64,000 nt of DNA from Isoetes taiwanensis (lineage: Eukaryota > Streptophyta > Lycopodiopsida > Isoetales > Isoetaceae), in the NCBI GenBank assembly GCA_021234155.1, contig JAJEKV010000008.1, forward strand, positions 24,076,618-24,140,617, in the 5' to 3' direction. This document shows, piece after piece, positions 22,364 to 33,949 of the stretch (within the stretch, counting starts at the first letter, position 1; each line of letters begins with the position of its first letter). A program made the translations under genes and the position numbers. The notes beneath the pieces are model-generated. The model did not search any database, was not told the origin of the DNA, and saw only the letters and a program-made list of their open reading frames with translations.

Positions 22364-23724
22364 CTACTTGATGACCTTACCATCCAGTTCAAAGCAGCTA
22401 TATCTGCAATTAAATCTATAAGAGGCTTAAAAGTGAAATCTATCTGATCCCTTTGTTTGATCTGTACTACAAATATTTCAAAATCCATGAAATTTTGACT
22501 ATATATCAACATTATCGTAATGCATTCACATGCCAAATCAATGTTAAAAAAATTAGGAGAACGCAATAGAGTACATTTTATACTTGCTTACCTTCAAGAT
22601 CCATAAAAATCCAAACGACGTAGATCATAATCACGATGCATTGTAAATAATAGAATGGGGATTAAAAGACAAATCTGATTTTACATGAGCAAGGAGTTAG
22701 ATTGCATTACTGTCTGATACAATGCAACAATGTAATCCAGAAAATGAAACAATAAACATTTATCTGAAATAAGAATCCAAAGCTTGTTAGTATCATCAAT
22801 GATCTATACTCGTGCTCGAGCTCTAAGCATTAGAAGTGCCCTCTCTAGCCAGTTACGAGAGCTTACCTTTGTTCTCTTCTCCAACTTACAGAACCTTGAC
22901 GAAATTGTTTCCCCGCCACATCGATGTTTTTCGTCTACTTTGTCTATCTCCTCAAAAAAAGGAAAAAAATTACACATCCATAAATGGTTAAGCATTGCAT
23001 GTGCCCATCCTCCCCTATTCAAACAAAAATATGAAAGGGACCAAGGAAGATTTGCTTACTTGCTAAAGCTAGGACATCGAAAAATGTAGGACATGTAAAA
23101 AAGTTTTATACAGTGAAAAGTTAATGGCATTCTTTACTTTAACGAGGTCATTTGGAATGAGCAAGTATGAAACATGTGGGCATTTGGAGTCGACTAAAAG
23201 TTGTTGTTCAGAAGCTTTATCCATGCAAATACCAGAACTAAAGATAATCACTTTGGTTATCAAATGAGAAGCCTAATGAGCCATGTGGAAAGCTACAAAT
23301 CCGCCATAGCTAGTACCATGCACATTAATTTCATTGACAGCTTCATTGTGGAGGATGTGCATCAAGCATTGGGCTTGAAATATTTACTATTGGTCATAAA
23401 AAGGATTTGAAAAAGAACACCTTAAATAATTAAAGTTCGAGGTTTGGGTTTGGCTTACAAAAAGGTTCAAGAAAGAAGGTCATCTGTAGCTGTTGCTTTT
23501 TAATCAAGCGATAATCCTTTTTCACCGAGTATGAAAACTACCAGGAGCCATGAGACAGTATAGTGAACACAGGCATTAAGCCCACAATCAGACTAGGGGG
23601 TAAGATCCGCCACAATTCAATATATAAAATACAATAAAACAAAAAACAAAACTAGACAAGCAAGAAAAAAGGCAAGGCTACACATACAAGTCTAAAGATC
23701 AGAAGGCCAATGATCTTGAATCAA
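22361..23724. other. Gene-free stretch
   Basis: No supported gene. A 101-codon plus frame (22784-23089) and its minus counterpart have no recognisable motif. Confidence 0.4.
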
Positions 23725-24620
23725 GAGAATAGAATAGGATAAGATAGGATAGGATAGGATAGGATAGGATACGATCGGATAGAGCTTTTATCGTCCACGG
23801 AGACTAATCGGCCTATGGGACTAAAAAAGGAAGCCATCAAACGTATTACTGTCCGGGTTAAAAAAAAAACCCTGCCCTGAAGGGTTTTCAGGGGAAAAAT
23901 CATGACAAGAATAAAAGTGTTGTCAAACTGTACAGAGGGGAAAGAAATAAATATGTACACATATTAGGTGAATGCCCAAGGACCGAGCTGATCCCGGCAA
24001 TCCATGACCTCTTGAAGGTATGATCCCACCATCCGCACCGAGGCCGTGCTCAATATCTCATACATGGACTGGCCAGGCCGGACCAGCTCAGCATAGCGTG
24101 TCTGAATGTCATCATATGTCGGACAGCTCTGAAGTATATGTCATTCGTCTTCCACAACTCCAACTTAGCAGCGTTGATAAATCCTCTCCTGGCGCGGCTT
24201 CACAGTCCATCTCCCCGTCTCAATCCTGAGATAGTGTACACCTGTGCGGATAGAGGCAATGGATTTGCGGTTTTTCATGGGTAGATAGGTGCGCAGGTAG
24301 TATTGCGAGCCCCGCTCTAGCATGGGGTTTATGTGGCGTTGGTAATGTGCCATCTTGGCCTGTTCAAGGGTGCTAGCATCCCGTAGCTTGCTGAGGAAGC
24401 ATGTATCAAGGCATGGTCTGAGGCTGTGATGGTTTGCCTCCATTTGCACTCGGATGCACCTGTGCTCCTGCACATTCCATTTGGCCAGCCATTGAGCTCT
24501 CTTTTCCCGCCAACACGTCTTTAGGCGCTGAGGCCCCATTGCCATGGTGTAAGTGAGATTAGGGAGGCAAGTATTGTCCATACTGACCACCTCCTGGAAG
24601 TAGATGAATAGAGTAGAATA
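23725..24620 (-). mobile_element. Pentamer-tailed LINE, 3' fragment (copy 3)
   Basis: Minus-strand element. A degenerate AGGAT/GAATA tail (23725-23780) is followed by TTTATCGTCCACGGAGACTA (about 23788) and a minus ORF to about 24610. The ORF contains YTMAMGPQRLKTCW, HYQRHINPMLERGSQYYLRT and IASIRTGVHYLRIETGRW, all shared with the 16.8-21.7 kb copy. The 5' truncation point at about 24604-24624 is itself a GAATA-rich stretch. Confidence 0.85.
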
Positions 24621-24672
24621 GAATGCAACTGTGTCCAAAACATGCCTTTTTTTTCCCCCTATTAGTCCAATC

Positions 24673-25098
24673 CTATGCTCTAGGAATGGTTTGTGAACGA
24701 AAGAAGGTTGTAAAGGCATATATTAATAGCCATTCTAAAGTCTCCTTTATAAAACATTTTTTTACTTTTGTCCCGTAGCAAAAAGCAAAAAGATTGGAGG
24801 AGAGATCTAGGCCCTCAACATTGATGGGCATCCTATCTTGACTACTGGCTCGTTTTCTTGCGTTTTGTGGCTGATGGTTTAAAACCAGGGAGGTTTCTTT
24901 CCTACGAAAGGATGATCTAGAGGCTTCAAAATCCCCAATACCTTTATCCAGATAATTTGACGTTGTATGCCATGCTCCAACGAATTTTGGATATAAGTCA
25001 ATGGTATTTGCCGTATTTTTCATCGAAGCCCTAAAATTTTTATTAGACTTTTTACTGACAAGGAAGAACTCGAATACGGAAATAAAGACTTCAATCAA
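24673..25098 (-). CDS. Hypothetical ORF, 141 aa
   Basis: The longest frame in this interval. It starts hydrophobic (IEVFISVFEFFLVSKKS) and has no motif I recognise. No splice or promoter context supports it. It lies immediately upstream of the truncated LINE and could be chance or a relic. Confidence 0.15.
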   Translation of the reverse strand: MIEVFISVFEFFLVSKKSNKNFRASMKNTANTIDLYPKFVGAWHTTSNYLDKGIGDFEASRSSFRRKETSLVLNHQPQNARKRASSQDRMPINVEGLDLSSNLFAFCYGTKVKKCFIKETLEWLLIYAFTTFFRSQTIPRA

Positions 25099-25187
25099 AA
25101 ATTAAGGAGCCTAGCTCCCTTATTCAATGTCTGGATGGATCCCCCACTTAATGGAAAAACATTTCTTATGATGGGTTTAATCTTTTT

Positions 25188-25459
25188 AAATGTTCTATTT
25201 TGATATAGCATAATGAAATTTCAATATTTAGCTTTAACTAATACTAAACACTAGTCATTTTAACAAATTGGCGGCTTGCTATGAAGATCGCACACTTTAT
25301 TGGCTCCTGAAACGAAGTTCGCTAAATGTTCTATTTTGATATAGCATAATGAAATTTCAATATTTAGCTTTAACTAATACTAAACACTAGTCATTTTAAC
25401 AAATTGGCGGCTTGCTATGAAGATCGCACACTTTATTGGCTCCTGAAACGAAGTTCGCG
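25188..25459. repeat. Tandem duplication, 136 bp (pair 4)
   Basis: Bases 25188-25323 recur at 25324-25459, identical except for the last base. The end of the repeat (AACGAAGTTCGC) resembles sequence at 27380-27392. Confidence 0.95.
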
Positions 25460-25469
25460 AATTAATCGG

Positions 25470-25940
25470 GCCCAGTGCTTAACCCGAAAAATTCGGCCGG
25501 GCTTATCCGGGCTCTGATTCGCCTAAGCGAACCCGGGACGACGTATGGAGGGTCGCGCCAACCCCGTCCGCGGGCATTCCTACCGGTTCGCTGGGTGAAC
25601 CCGGTTTGTGGCGTGCATGGCAGATAAAGCAGTGCATGGCGATCGCAGCGAGCGTTTATCGGGTTCGCTGGGCTTAACCCCGAAAGCATGGCGTAAAAAT
25701 ATCTTCGTTGGCGGGTGGCGGCAAAGACAAACCCGCAGGCGTGCGCATAAACCCGCAGGCGTGCGGCAGAGGTTCTACCGGTTCGGCATAATAACCCGGG
25801 TCGCAAGACGGCCCTGTAGGTCCTTTGGATTCGCCCACTGGTGATGGGGAGTCCCACCGGGTTCGGGCTAGGCTTAACCCCATGGCAGGTGTGTCATGTG
25901 TCGGATTCGCTAAGCGCGCCACGGGTTCTTTGATTCGGAG
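25470..25940. repeat. Hairpin-repeat cluster 1 (GGGTTCGC...GCGAACCC)
   Basis: GC-rich island with at least five variants of a short palindrome: GATTCGCCTAAGCGAACCC (about 25516), CGGTTCGCTGGGTGAACCCG (about 25584), CGGGTTCGCTGGGCTTAACC (about 25658), a variant near 25778 and another near 25858. A 20-bp tandem doublet (AAACCCGCAGGCGTGCG) lies at about 25730-25765. ORFs across it are byproducts of GC content. Confidence 0.7.
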
Positions 25941-25959
25941 CCCGAGCTCAAGCTTTAGA

Positions 25960-27430
25960 AACAGGGGTAGTGTAAATTTTGGATGGCAATTTAATATTAA
26001 AGGGGTTTTTTAATTTTAGGCAAGTTCTTTTGAATTGTCACTCAGCCTTATCACCCAACACTTTGGCTTTGTCCCTGCCCAACACTCCGCAGCCTACCCC
26101 AAGTTCTGGTATAAGCGCCTCTTGGCTTTAGTAGTAGCAAGCTTGCGGAGGCCAACTCCGACTTCTGGCCACGCCCAACTACGAGCCCGACCTCAAGCTG
26201 AAGCTAGTCCGAGCGGTAAGGTGTTTCATCTACATACTCTCTTTTTCGTCATGTTTTTGAGCATAAGCAAAAGGAGCACAATGAAGAATGCAAACTGAGC
26301 AACAAAGCCTTCTTTGATTTTGTTTTGGCACGCAAAAATGATCTTACCTTTCTGCAAATGAGAGTCATCTATAAGATGTTCAGGTCGTATTACTTTCCTA
26401 AAGCTTACTGCTGCAAATGCAATAGTGGGAGGAAGTGATATCGTCTACTCTTTACTCTACTTAGGACATAGCATATTAGTTTAATATTTCGGATATCTAA
26501 AGTTTTTAAATGTTGAAAACCTATAGATTTTGAGATGTCTCGGATAGGAGACATTACGAAACAATGACTATGATAACGTTCTTCATTTCAGAAATATTTA
26601 AGACATATGGCTTTTAGCAAATAATCTGGCTTTGCCTTTGAATTATAAAGCAATCTTGCATCAGACCTGTTATAGATTTATATCCAGTTTTCCTATTATC
26701 TAACTTAAAGGAATAAAAAATAAAAAATAATAAGGGAAGCATATGTACATTACTCCTTAAAGAACTAGAATGAACAGACCCTGTCTAGTAGAGTTTAAAT
26801 AAAAATATAAGAAGGGTAGATATTGATATGAAATTTCGATCTGGGAAAAGTTTAAGCCAGCATTAACTAATCCATATAATGATGTGGTTAACATTCAGGC
26901 CATCAGAAAATGCTTAACAATTTGTAATTTCTTATGAACAAACAAAAGGAATGGAGGTTCATGGATTTTTGGACCCATTTGGTAGGAAGGGCAGATGAGA
27001 TAGTATGAAATAAGAAAAATTTACTAAGTGTCTCGAAGTTAACTCCAATACTTGGGAAAGGTATGAATATTATTTAAGGTTCTCCTTGTATTTAAACAGG
27101 AACCGAAAAATCCGACCATGTCACAGGTAACCTGGACTGGTTTTGGATGTCTGTACCTAGGCTTAATCCAGAATAAAATATTAGTAATTAATGTGCCAAG
27201 GGTAGTCTAGACTTCAAATTACGGTCTTAAGTTAAGGTGTCAGGATCATGATAGGCAATAAACTTTTAACAATGGACCATTGGTTATTTAAATGAAAATT
27301 CAAATACAAGGTTGATAACGGGTCGCGGACTTTTGTCCGCAGAAATAGTTCGAGATTCGCACACTTTATTGGCTCCCAAAACGAAGTTCGCAAACCAATC
27401 GGGTTCTGCTATGATAGTATACCTTGCTGA
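25960..27430. other. Gene-free stretch
   Basis: AT-rich, apart from a GC-richer patch at 26040-26230. An 87-codon frame at 26035-26298 shows no known motif. No RNA gene seen. Confidence 0.4.
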
Positions 27431-27834
27431 TTGCTTATGTTAGTTCTCATGTTCACCTATAATTCAGATATCTATTTGAGAGCACGCTCCATTTATCCGC
27501 CAGCGACCATGTCTTACTCAGAGGCAGTTCCGCCAGTCGGCATGGATGAGCGTCCCCTGCCGTTTGGCCTGCAGAGCGGCGCTGATCTTCCTGGACGCAT
27601 TGGTAGCATCGTAGAATGGTACCCCAACTCGCAATGTCTTAACCCGCTAGGTCTGTTTTGTGTGCTTGTTAACCGTATTTGTTTTGTGGCAGGGAATACC
27701 ATGGCATTTGGTGCCTCGTAAGAAGGGTGACGTCGGTTGAAAGCGGTCGGGCCCCTACCATTGCCCAGCGGTGGATTTGCACAGCACCTGGGTGTACACA
27801 CTTTGTCGACAAGAATAGCCCTTTGGCTCGCAGA

Positions 27835-28655
27835 AGGATTCGCCCAGGCGAATCTTTCTATGGGCCGAAGATGTTCAGCGTGCCTGACGAGATATGCCAG
27901 GCGAACCCGGTCAGGCTTCTGCATGCCACTCCATGTGTGAATGGCACTCCACGTGTGAATGGCACCCCACGTGCTAGTGGCCCCCGCCGGTGGGTTCGCT
28001 TGGGCGAACCCGGCAGGGGGCATTTATTGCGGAGCTAAGACCCTTAGAGTGCATTAGAGTGCATTATTAGCATCTATGGCCCACCCCACCCCCACGTGGT
28101 AATGGGCCCATCCCCCACCCCACCTCCACGTGCTAATGGGCCCATCAGAGGGTTCGCTTAGGCGAACCCGGGTCCATTTATTGCAGGTGGTACAAGTGCC
28201 ATAATGCCATAAAAGCTATTGCCCCCTCCGCCAGTGGGTTCGCTTGGGCGAACCCGGCAGGGGGCATTTATTGCAGGTGGAAGTGTGATAAGATTTAGTG
28301 GCCCCCTCCGCCGGTGGGTTCGCTTGGGCGAACTCGGCAGGGGGCATTTATTGCAGGTGGTACGTGCCATAGGTGGTACAAGTGTCATAGGAACTGGTGG
28401 CCCCCTCCGCCGGTGGGTTCGCTTGGGCGAACCCGGCAGGGGGCATTTATTGCAGATGGTGCAGGTGGTACAAGTGCCATAAAAGCTAGTTGCCCCCTCC
28501 GCCGGCAGTTATTGCAGGTGGCCCAGATCGCCACACACGTATGGCAAACCGGGGTTTGGGTTCGCTTGGGCGAACCTGGTAGCTGATGCCACACAGGCCT
28601 GCCCCCGCGACGCTCCCGCCACGTCAGGGGTGCGGGTTCGCCTGGGCGAATCCGG
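27835..28655. repeat. Hairpin-repeat cluster 2, partly tandem
   Basis: Nine palindromes with the core GGGTTCGCTTGGGCGAACCC or close variants, near 27837, 27888, 27991, 28152, 28237, 28317, 28415, 28559 and 28633. From 27980 to 28500 the unit is extended: CCCCCTCCGCCGGT before the core, GGCAGGGGG after it, then CATTTATTGCAGGTGGTAC. The outer C and G runs can pair too, giving a long imperfect hairpin. Units are spaced about 80-100 bp. Not a coding feature. Confidence 0.85.
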
Positions 28656-28845
28656 CAAGTGCCCAACAATAAACCTATATCTTGTCCAATTCACGATAAT
28701 TTTTAAGCTTGGCTATTAAAGGGCAAAGGTGGTCGCTAAGGGGCAAAATGCGGGTGTGTCAAAGGCAAAACTGGGCCATTAAAGGGAAGCAGTTGGAAGA
28801 CTTCAACCATTTGAAAGAGGAACCACAATTTTGAACGAAAGAATG

Positions 28846-28900
28846 ACTGAATGAATGTATTTTTATCGTCCATGGAGATAATTGGCCTATGGGACCAATC
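28846..28900 (-). mobile_element. Pentamer-tailed LINE 3' terminus only (copy 4)
   Basis: TTTTATCGTCCATGGAGATA then TTGGCCTATGGGACCAA is the conserved LINE 3' end in minus orientation, preceded by a GAATGAATGAATG-like tail. The body beyond about 28900 is not recognisable as LINE, so the copy is very short or strongly diverged. Confidence 0.65.
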
Positions 28901-29320
28901 AAAGAGAACAAGATGAGTATTCTGAAGAGAGTCTTTCAATTCTTGTTCAAAAATTTTGGTCTCCGGTTCAGGCTTAAAAAGAGATTTATCCTTCACTTCC
29001 TATTAAAGCGCAAGTGCTTTATGAGCTCGCCAAGTACTGCATGGATGATTTCATCGACTTCACGCCAGTTGAGGTCCCTACTGAAGTGCAACAGCATGGA
29101 CACCATGGACCTCGACAAGGAAGTAGCTACCTCCGTCATGCCAGAGGTTAATGCATTGAGAAATCACCTTGCGCGCTTCTTCCTTTCAGCCTTCCGGCAG
29201 GAACAGGTCCTTTTTGTGGCACGAGACCTAGCTCAAGAGGCCGATGCATCGTGGTGGAACCTCCGTGCATTATCCACCCTTGCTTTCATTCTTGTTTGCA
29301 AGTTTCAATCTTTGGATTAG
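28889..29320 (+). CDS. Hypothetical ORF, 143 aa, unidentified
   Basis: An open frame of 143 codons begins within the LINE terminus. Its middle and end look protein-like (NALRNHLARFFLSAFRQEQV, VARDLAQEADASWW). A second overlapping frame over 29005-29150 also looks coding (AQVLYELAKYCMDDFIDFTP), so a frameshifted relic is possible. No family recognised, and the ATG may be fortuitous. It lies 0.4 kb upstream of the YrdC exons in the same direction but does not read into them. Confidence 0.25.
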   Translation: MGPIKENKMSILKRVFQFLFKNFGLRFRLKKRFILHFLLKRKCFMSSPSTAWMISSTSRQLRSLLKCNSMDTMDLDKEVATSVMPEVNALRNHLARFFLSAFRQEQVLFVARDLAQEADASWWNLRALSTLAFILVCKFQSLD

Positions 29321-29729
29321 GGTACGCTCTCATGATCGCAAAAAACTCAAGTCGAAGTCGAGGGTGAAGGAAGCGTGTTCTTCCTGACTAGCTTACTTGT
29401 TTGCGACGATGAAACTGATTTGCTGGACCTTCATTATATTTGTAGGCACTTTGAGTAAGTTCTCTTGCTTTACAATGCTTCGGCACCGAGACCTAAAAGT
29501 AAATTATGATTTGTCCATAGGGAAGAAGGTAAGGTCTATTTTGTTATGTGCGGTGGGGTATGTTCTGAAGGAAAAGACCTAATGAGATATTTTCTCGTTG
29601 CTAGCTTCGTTGCTGTCAATAGTTATGTTGCAATCTTTCCCTTGCTGTAACAAGTTATTTATTACCACCACCATCCATGGGCTAATCATAGCAAAATCAC
29701 AAGGATTGGGAATCAGAATAATCAATCAG

Positions 29730-30160
29730 ATGGTTTTAAAGTGCATGAGAAAGGATGTGCCAGACATGGGTGCAGTATTGAGAGCAGTACCAAACCATGT
29801 TAATGATGCAGTGGGTGCTTTGCGGGCAGGCCATGTCATAGCAGTGCCAACAGACACGCTTTATGGGCTCGCTTGTGATGCATGGTATGGTGATTAGTGC
29901 AACATGGATATTATATCTGAAAGGGAAATGCTGTATAAGCTTAAAGTATTTCTAACTCTTTACTTTCTTTTGCTTCCTCTTTAGCTCTGCAGCTGCCATT
30001 CAGAAGATGTACGAGATCAAAGGAAGATCTTTGACAACTCCTTTAGCAGTATGTGTTGCTGATGTGGAAGACCTTGAGCATTATGCAGTGGTAGATCATC
30101 TACCAAAGGGCCTTCTGTATGAGGTGCTTCCTGGGCCAGTCACTCTTGTACTAAATCGTG
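29730..30160 (+). CDS. YRDC: YrdC/Sua5-domain protein (threonylcarbamoyl-AMP synthase-like), partial
   Basis: Sua5/YrdC family enzymes make threonylcarbamoyl-AMP for the t6A37 modification of ANN-decoding tRNAs. Two exons are clear. Exon 1 ends at 29884 and carries AGHVIAVPTDTLYGLACDA, the family's N-terminal nucleotide-binding signature (PTDTxYGL). Exon 2 is 29985-30160 (acceptor CTCTTTAG, donor CGTG|GTTCGT) and carries MYEIKGR, TTPLAVCVADVED and LPGPVTLVLNRG. The 100-bp intron splits a Cys codon, and joining keeps the frame. The first in-frame ATG that fits is at 29730, but the frame is open from 29598 and an upstream exon is possible. The C-terminal half (SIGVRxPD, SANxSG region) was not found in the next 5.8 kb, so the gene is either truncated or continues after a long intron. 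Confidence 0.8.
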
Positions 30161-32190
30161 GTTCGTATTTGGCTCTTTAGTTCCTTATGTGTAAACATTG
30201 ACGATCCTGTAAATGGATAATATGTTCCCTTATGTTTTTTGTCGCAATAAACTTATTATAACTGTGTCTTGTAGTGCACAGGGAGTCACATTGAATGAAA
30301 GGATCATGGTTTTCCTTTGGCATTTTTAGTCTTTTAATTCTTTTTGGCATTTTAGTACATCTTTGCAATTTCCAAGTATGTGCAATTATAATTGACAAAT
30401 AGGTTTGGCCTTCAAGGTTTGGTAAAAAAACCCATGGTGGTATTAGTCTTTTAAGGATAAAGTACCTCAATTGAGCTTTTCTCATAGTACATGGTGTTAG
30501 GGAACTTACCAGAATGCGCCCACTAGTGTTGGGCATTTTGTTCCAGTGATATAGAATGGCTCAATTTTCCATATGTGAAATTGGATGGCCTTGGTTCTCA
30601 TATTTCTATATTGAACTATTTAAGAGATTTTCAAGAAGATCTAAATGTTTTTCCAACAAAAATTGCTGCAGTGCTTGAGAAAAATGCCTTTCCTATTTAT
30701 AAATATTTGTAGGGCATTTGTAATATATTTGTAAAATTGTAAAAATGCCTTTTAAGATACATTTTGAGTCCAAGAAATAACAACCCAAAATAGACCCCTA
30801 CGTACTTGGTAAAAACTCAGTTGGATGCTAATATCATGACCCCTATGCATTTGATGAAAACTTTGTTGGATGCTAACACTAATACTGCAATCATGTCTTC
30901 AAGCCTTCAAGGCTCATCCCAATTATTACATCTTCAATGTTAATATGCTGGCCTTGCTAATCTCCAATGAGTGAGAAAGAAAGAAAGAAAAGGTCCATTA
31001 ACATCTACTGCTTGTACCATTGATACCTAGGATTAAGCCCCGCTCAGGGTATGTTATGGTCAAGCTTTCAAGGCTCATCCCATATGTAACCTTTAGATGC
31101 ACCACTCAATTTGTGTTATAGGGAAGAACGAAATGTTTATAAAAGAAAGTAAAGGGTCTTTTATTGAAATTGCCCTTGCTTTACACTATATTTTTAACAA
31201 CATATATAAGCCAGTTCCCTTTTTTGTTTGATGGAATATTTTCGCTCCAGAAAAATACTTGAGTCAACACGTGTACTTAAAAAAAAACCAAAAGATTAAA
31301 AAAGGAGTGCCAAGTAATTAAAAGGAGTGCTAGTCAACAACATACATTAGGCTGACACGTCCTCTATCAGATCACATGAAGAAAGAATTTATGGAGAATC
31401 GTGATCGTAGAAGGAAAGTCCATGAGCGCCTTAATTATCAAACACGGTAATGTTTGAACCAAAAGAAATACACAGGTTTTTGTGGGCTTAACGAATTTTT
31501 TCGCGAGTGTCATGTTAAAGCCACATCAAGAGAAAAAATACACGGAGTTTTTTTTATTTCATGTTGGTTCAAACATGATGACCATGGTTGTAAATAAGAA
31601 GCTCGAGAAGTCCATGGCTATGGCGCCATTTTAGAAGATCCGGAGTCCTTGGAAATCAGCTATCCTTCTTCTTCTGCTTATGTAGTGTTAGATTTTAGCT
31701 CAGCAGCTTCTCCAATCCAATGGCCTCTTTATAGATTTGGTCGCCATAGATTTTCTAGTTTAGAGTATGCTTTAGCCGTCTGAAGCGTCATAACTGCCGC
31801 ACATAAAGGATCCTATTCCAGTTCCTCTGTTTGTGCATCTCTGCTGGATTCTACAACAAAATTAAATATGCTAATCAGCTCACATGATTCTAAGACAAAT
31901 CATTCCTTCTTCCCCCTAAAATCCTACTTGTGAGTGGAAATTGCCATTCCATTAAGCGATTTTCTATCTTGAAGATATCCCAGAACAAATTTGATTCTTA
32001 AATCTGCAGATGCATTTTTCAATTTCTCTATTTTGCTAAATAACAAAAGCTCTCTTATCCCTGGATTCGCTGACACCAAATAAAATTTGGTGATAGATTA
32101 TCGAAATAAAACCTCTATGGGAAGCCTGAGATAGATTAACCTCTATGGGAGGCCTGGGATAGATTATCGAAATAGAACCTGTATGGGAAG
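30161..32190. other. No gene identified; YrdC intron or intergenic
   Basis: If the YrdC gene is intact this would be intronic. A weak exon-like start after TTGCTGCAG (about 30671, reading VLEKNAFP) runs into a stop after 13 codons and is not convincing. The rest is AT-rich with no motif. Confidence 0.4.
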
Positions 32191-32194
32191 CCTA

Positions 32195-32615
32195 AGGCAA
32201 TAAACAAATCTGAATAGAGAGGTATGACAGAGGCATTGGACCCAATGCCATGTGGGTTGAATCTCTGTGCACAAGAACATGCAGTGTCACGGTCTCAGTG
32301 CAGCCACCGCACATTGGACACAAATTGCTGATAAGTGGTTTTATCCTATGAACCCACGTGTTCGCCCTCAAGGATTGGTGCACTAATTGCCACAACAACA
32401 CGCAGCCTTAGGGGCCGAAATTGGGTTCCACACCCATCTCTAGATCTTGCCCCAATCATCTTCTAGTACCTATAGATCCCAGTCGTCCGAGGAGGGCATT
32501 TCATCCTGAATTGCCAGAAGCTCGTAACAGGACTTCACAAAGTTTGAGAAGTCGATCTTCGGATGACACCGCCACATGCGACCCGTGCCTTGAGGAGACG
32601 AGTCCCTTGAAACTT
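32195..32615 (-). mobile_element. L1 ORF2 C-terminal fragment
   Basis: The minus strand matches the C-terminal region of the L1 at 42.99-43.40 kb: a GATGATTGGGGCAAGAT stretch and GTGTGGAACCCAAT, then the zinc-binding segment LVHQSLRANTWVHRIKP and LCPMCGGCTET. Stops and deletions are present. It lies head-on to the plus-strand RT fragment that follows. Confidence 0.75.
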
Positions 32616-32659
32616 TTTGTTTTAGTATGTTATGGAGATGTTTTTTTGGTTTGATAAAG

Positions 32660-33130
32660 ACTTAACGGTTTTCTGCTGCCAAGGATGTCCACTCTCTCCC
32701 ACTATTTGAACTATACATTGATCAACATGAGGAATAGCTTGATTCAATCATCACATCATTAGGCAACTGATGTATGCAGATGGTGTAGGTCTTTTAGCTT
32801 ATACCCTTGCAAGTATGCGGAAACATCTAGACACACTCAGTACTTTTTGCCAACTTGACCACGAACAAGGTTCTCCTGGTATCCTCTTCTAAATAGCATA
32901 GAAAACCCTGCTTCACCTCTCAGGGTCAAAATGTGGAGGGAGTGCAGGCACACAAATACCTTGTAGTGGAGTTTACAACCACCATATACAGGGCCACTTG
33001 TATCCAACTACGAGTGACTGCAGGCTATAAGGATTTGTATGACATGCCGAACAATTGCGGAACAAGCACGTATTCAAGTGTAGAGCAATGAAGATCACGC
33101 TCAGTTGAAGCAATGTATCAAAAGTGAAAA
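32660..33130 (+). mobile_element. Pentamer-LINE-type RT fragment
   Basis: At about 32761-32860 the plus strand reads LMYADGVGLLAYTLASMRKH then LDTLSTFCQL. This is the motif C (YADD-type) region of the same RT family as 16.8-21.7 kb, with the second Asp changed to Gly. GCPLSPTI just upstream is RT motif B. 5'- and 3'-truncated and frameshifted. Confidence 0.7.
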
Positions 33131-33716
33131 GCAATGTATCAAAAGTGAATCGTAACCTATAACTAGGCCTTGCAAACCGTCAAATGAATCTCTCGCAGCT
33201 CGGAACACAGGATCATGTTCGACAAGAATGTGGACAAGCTCAAGCCCAGCACCGTGCGTACAATGGAGTGTAGCTCTTTACCAAACACCCCGCAAGGCAT
33301 GAAGACTGTAGCATCCAGAGGTAGTGCTAGTATTTGGTATAGATGAGTAGGTAGATGATCTGGGATGTGCATGTTATATCTTTTGTAAAACTACCTTAGA
33401 ACCTAGTTCAAGAACCCTAATCAATGAACCCTAACTATAAGTTAGTTTTCTTGTGATTAGGATTAGTTGAGTCTATGTCAATTTTCAAGTTATGGATGTC
33501 CTATGATGATGGTTGATCATTCTTTGTACCTCTTGTGTATGCGGGAAGGGCGGTGGAAACCTAGTAGCCATTGTGGATGATGCTTCTAGCTTAGACCTAA
33601 TAATTCCTAGTTATATGTGGCCTTTGCATAGGAGCCCGTCTGGTTGTGCGTAGCGGGTTGACGGGCGATGTACAATGTCGGTGACAGTTGGACCATTGGT
33701 GTATAGAGTCTACCGG

Positions 33717-33947
33717 GCGGCCTTAGCATGCTAGGCTCAATAAATCTAGTACTGCGTATAGGTAGAGTATGAGCCTAACACCTCTTGGGTAATGCATTGG
33801 ATTGGTGGAGTTAAGTACAGATGAATGAGCAATCGTCGTCCTCTAGTTGCATGCGGCCTTAGCATGCTAGGCTCAATAAATCTAGTACTGCGTATAGGTA
33901 GAGTATGAGCCTAACACCTCTTGGGTAATGCATTGGATTGGTGGAGT
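33717..33947. repeat. Direct duplication, 136-bp offset (pair 5)
   Basis: Bases 33717-33811 recur at 33853-33947: 95 identical bases, after which the copies diverge. Confidence 0.95.
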
Positions 33948-33949
33948 CA

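Noticed and set aside
25462-25922. Overlapping ORFs in the GC-rich island
   Set aside because: Frames are open on both strands because of GC content and hairpin repeats; no domain recognisable.
27835-28655. CRISPR-like array of regularly spaced palindromes
   Set aside because: Spacing is irregular, the inter-hairpin sequences are themselves repeated, no cas genes occur, and the context is a plant nuclear genome.
30671-30712. Third YrdC exon after TTGCTGCAG
   Set aside because: Phase and first residues are compatible (VLEKN), but it hits a stop after 13 codons and lacks the conserved GVRxPD sequence.
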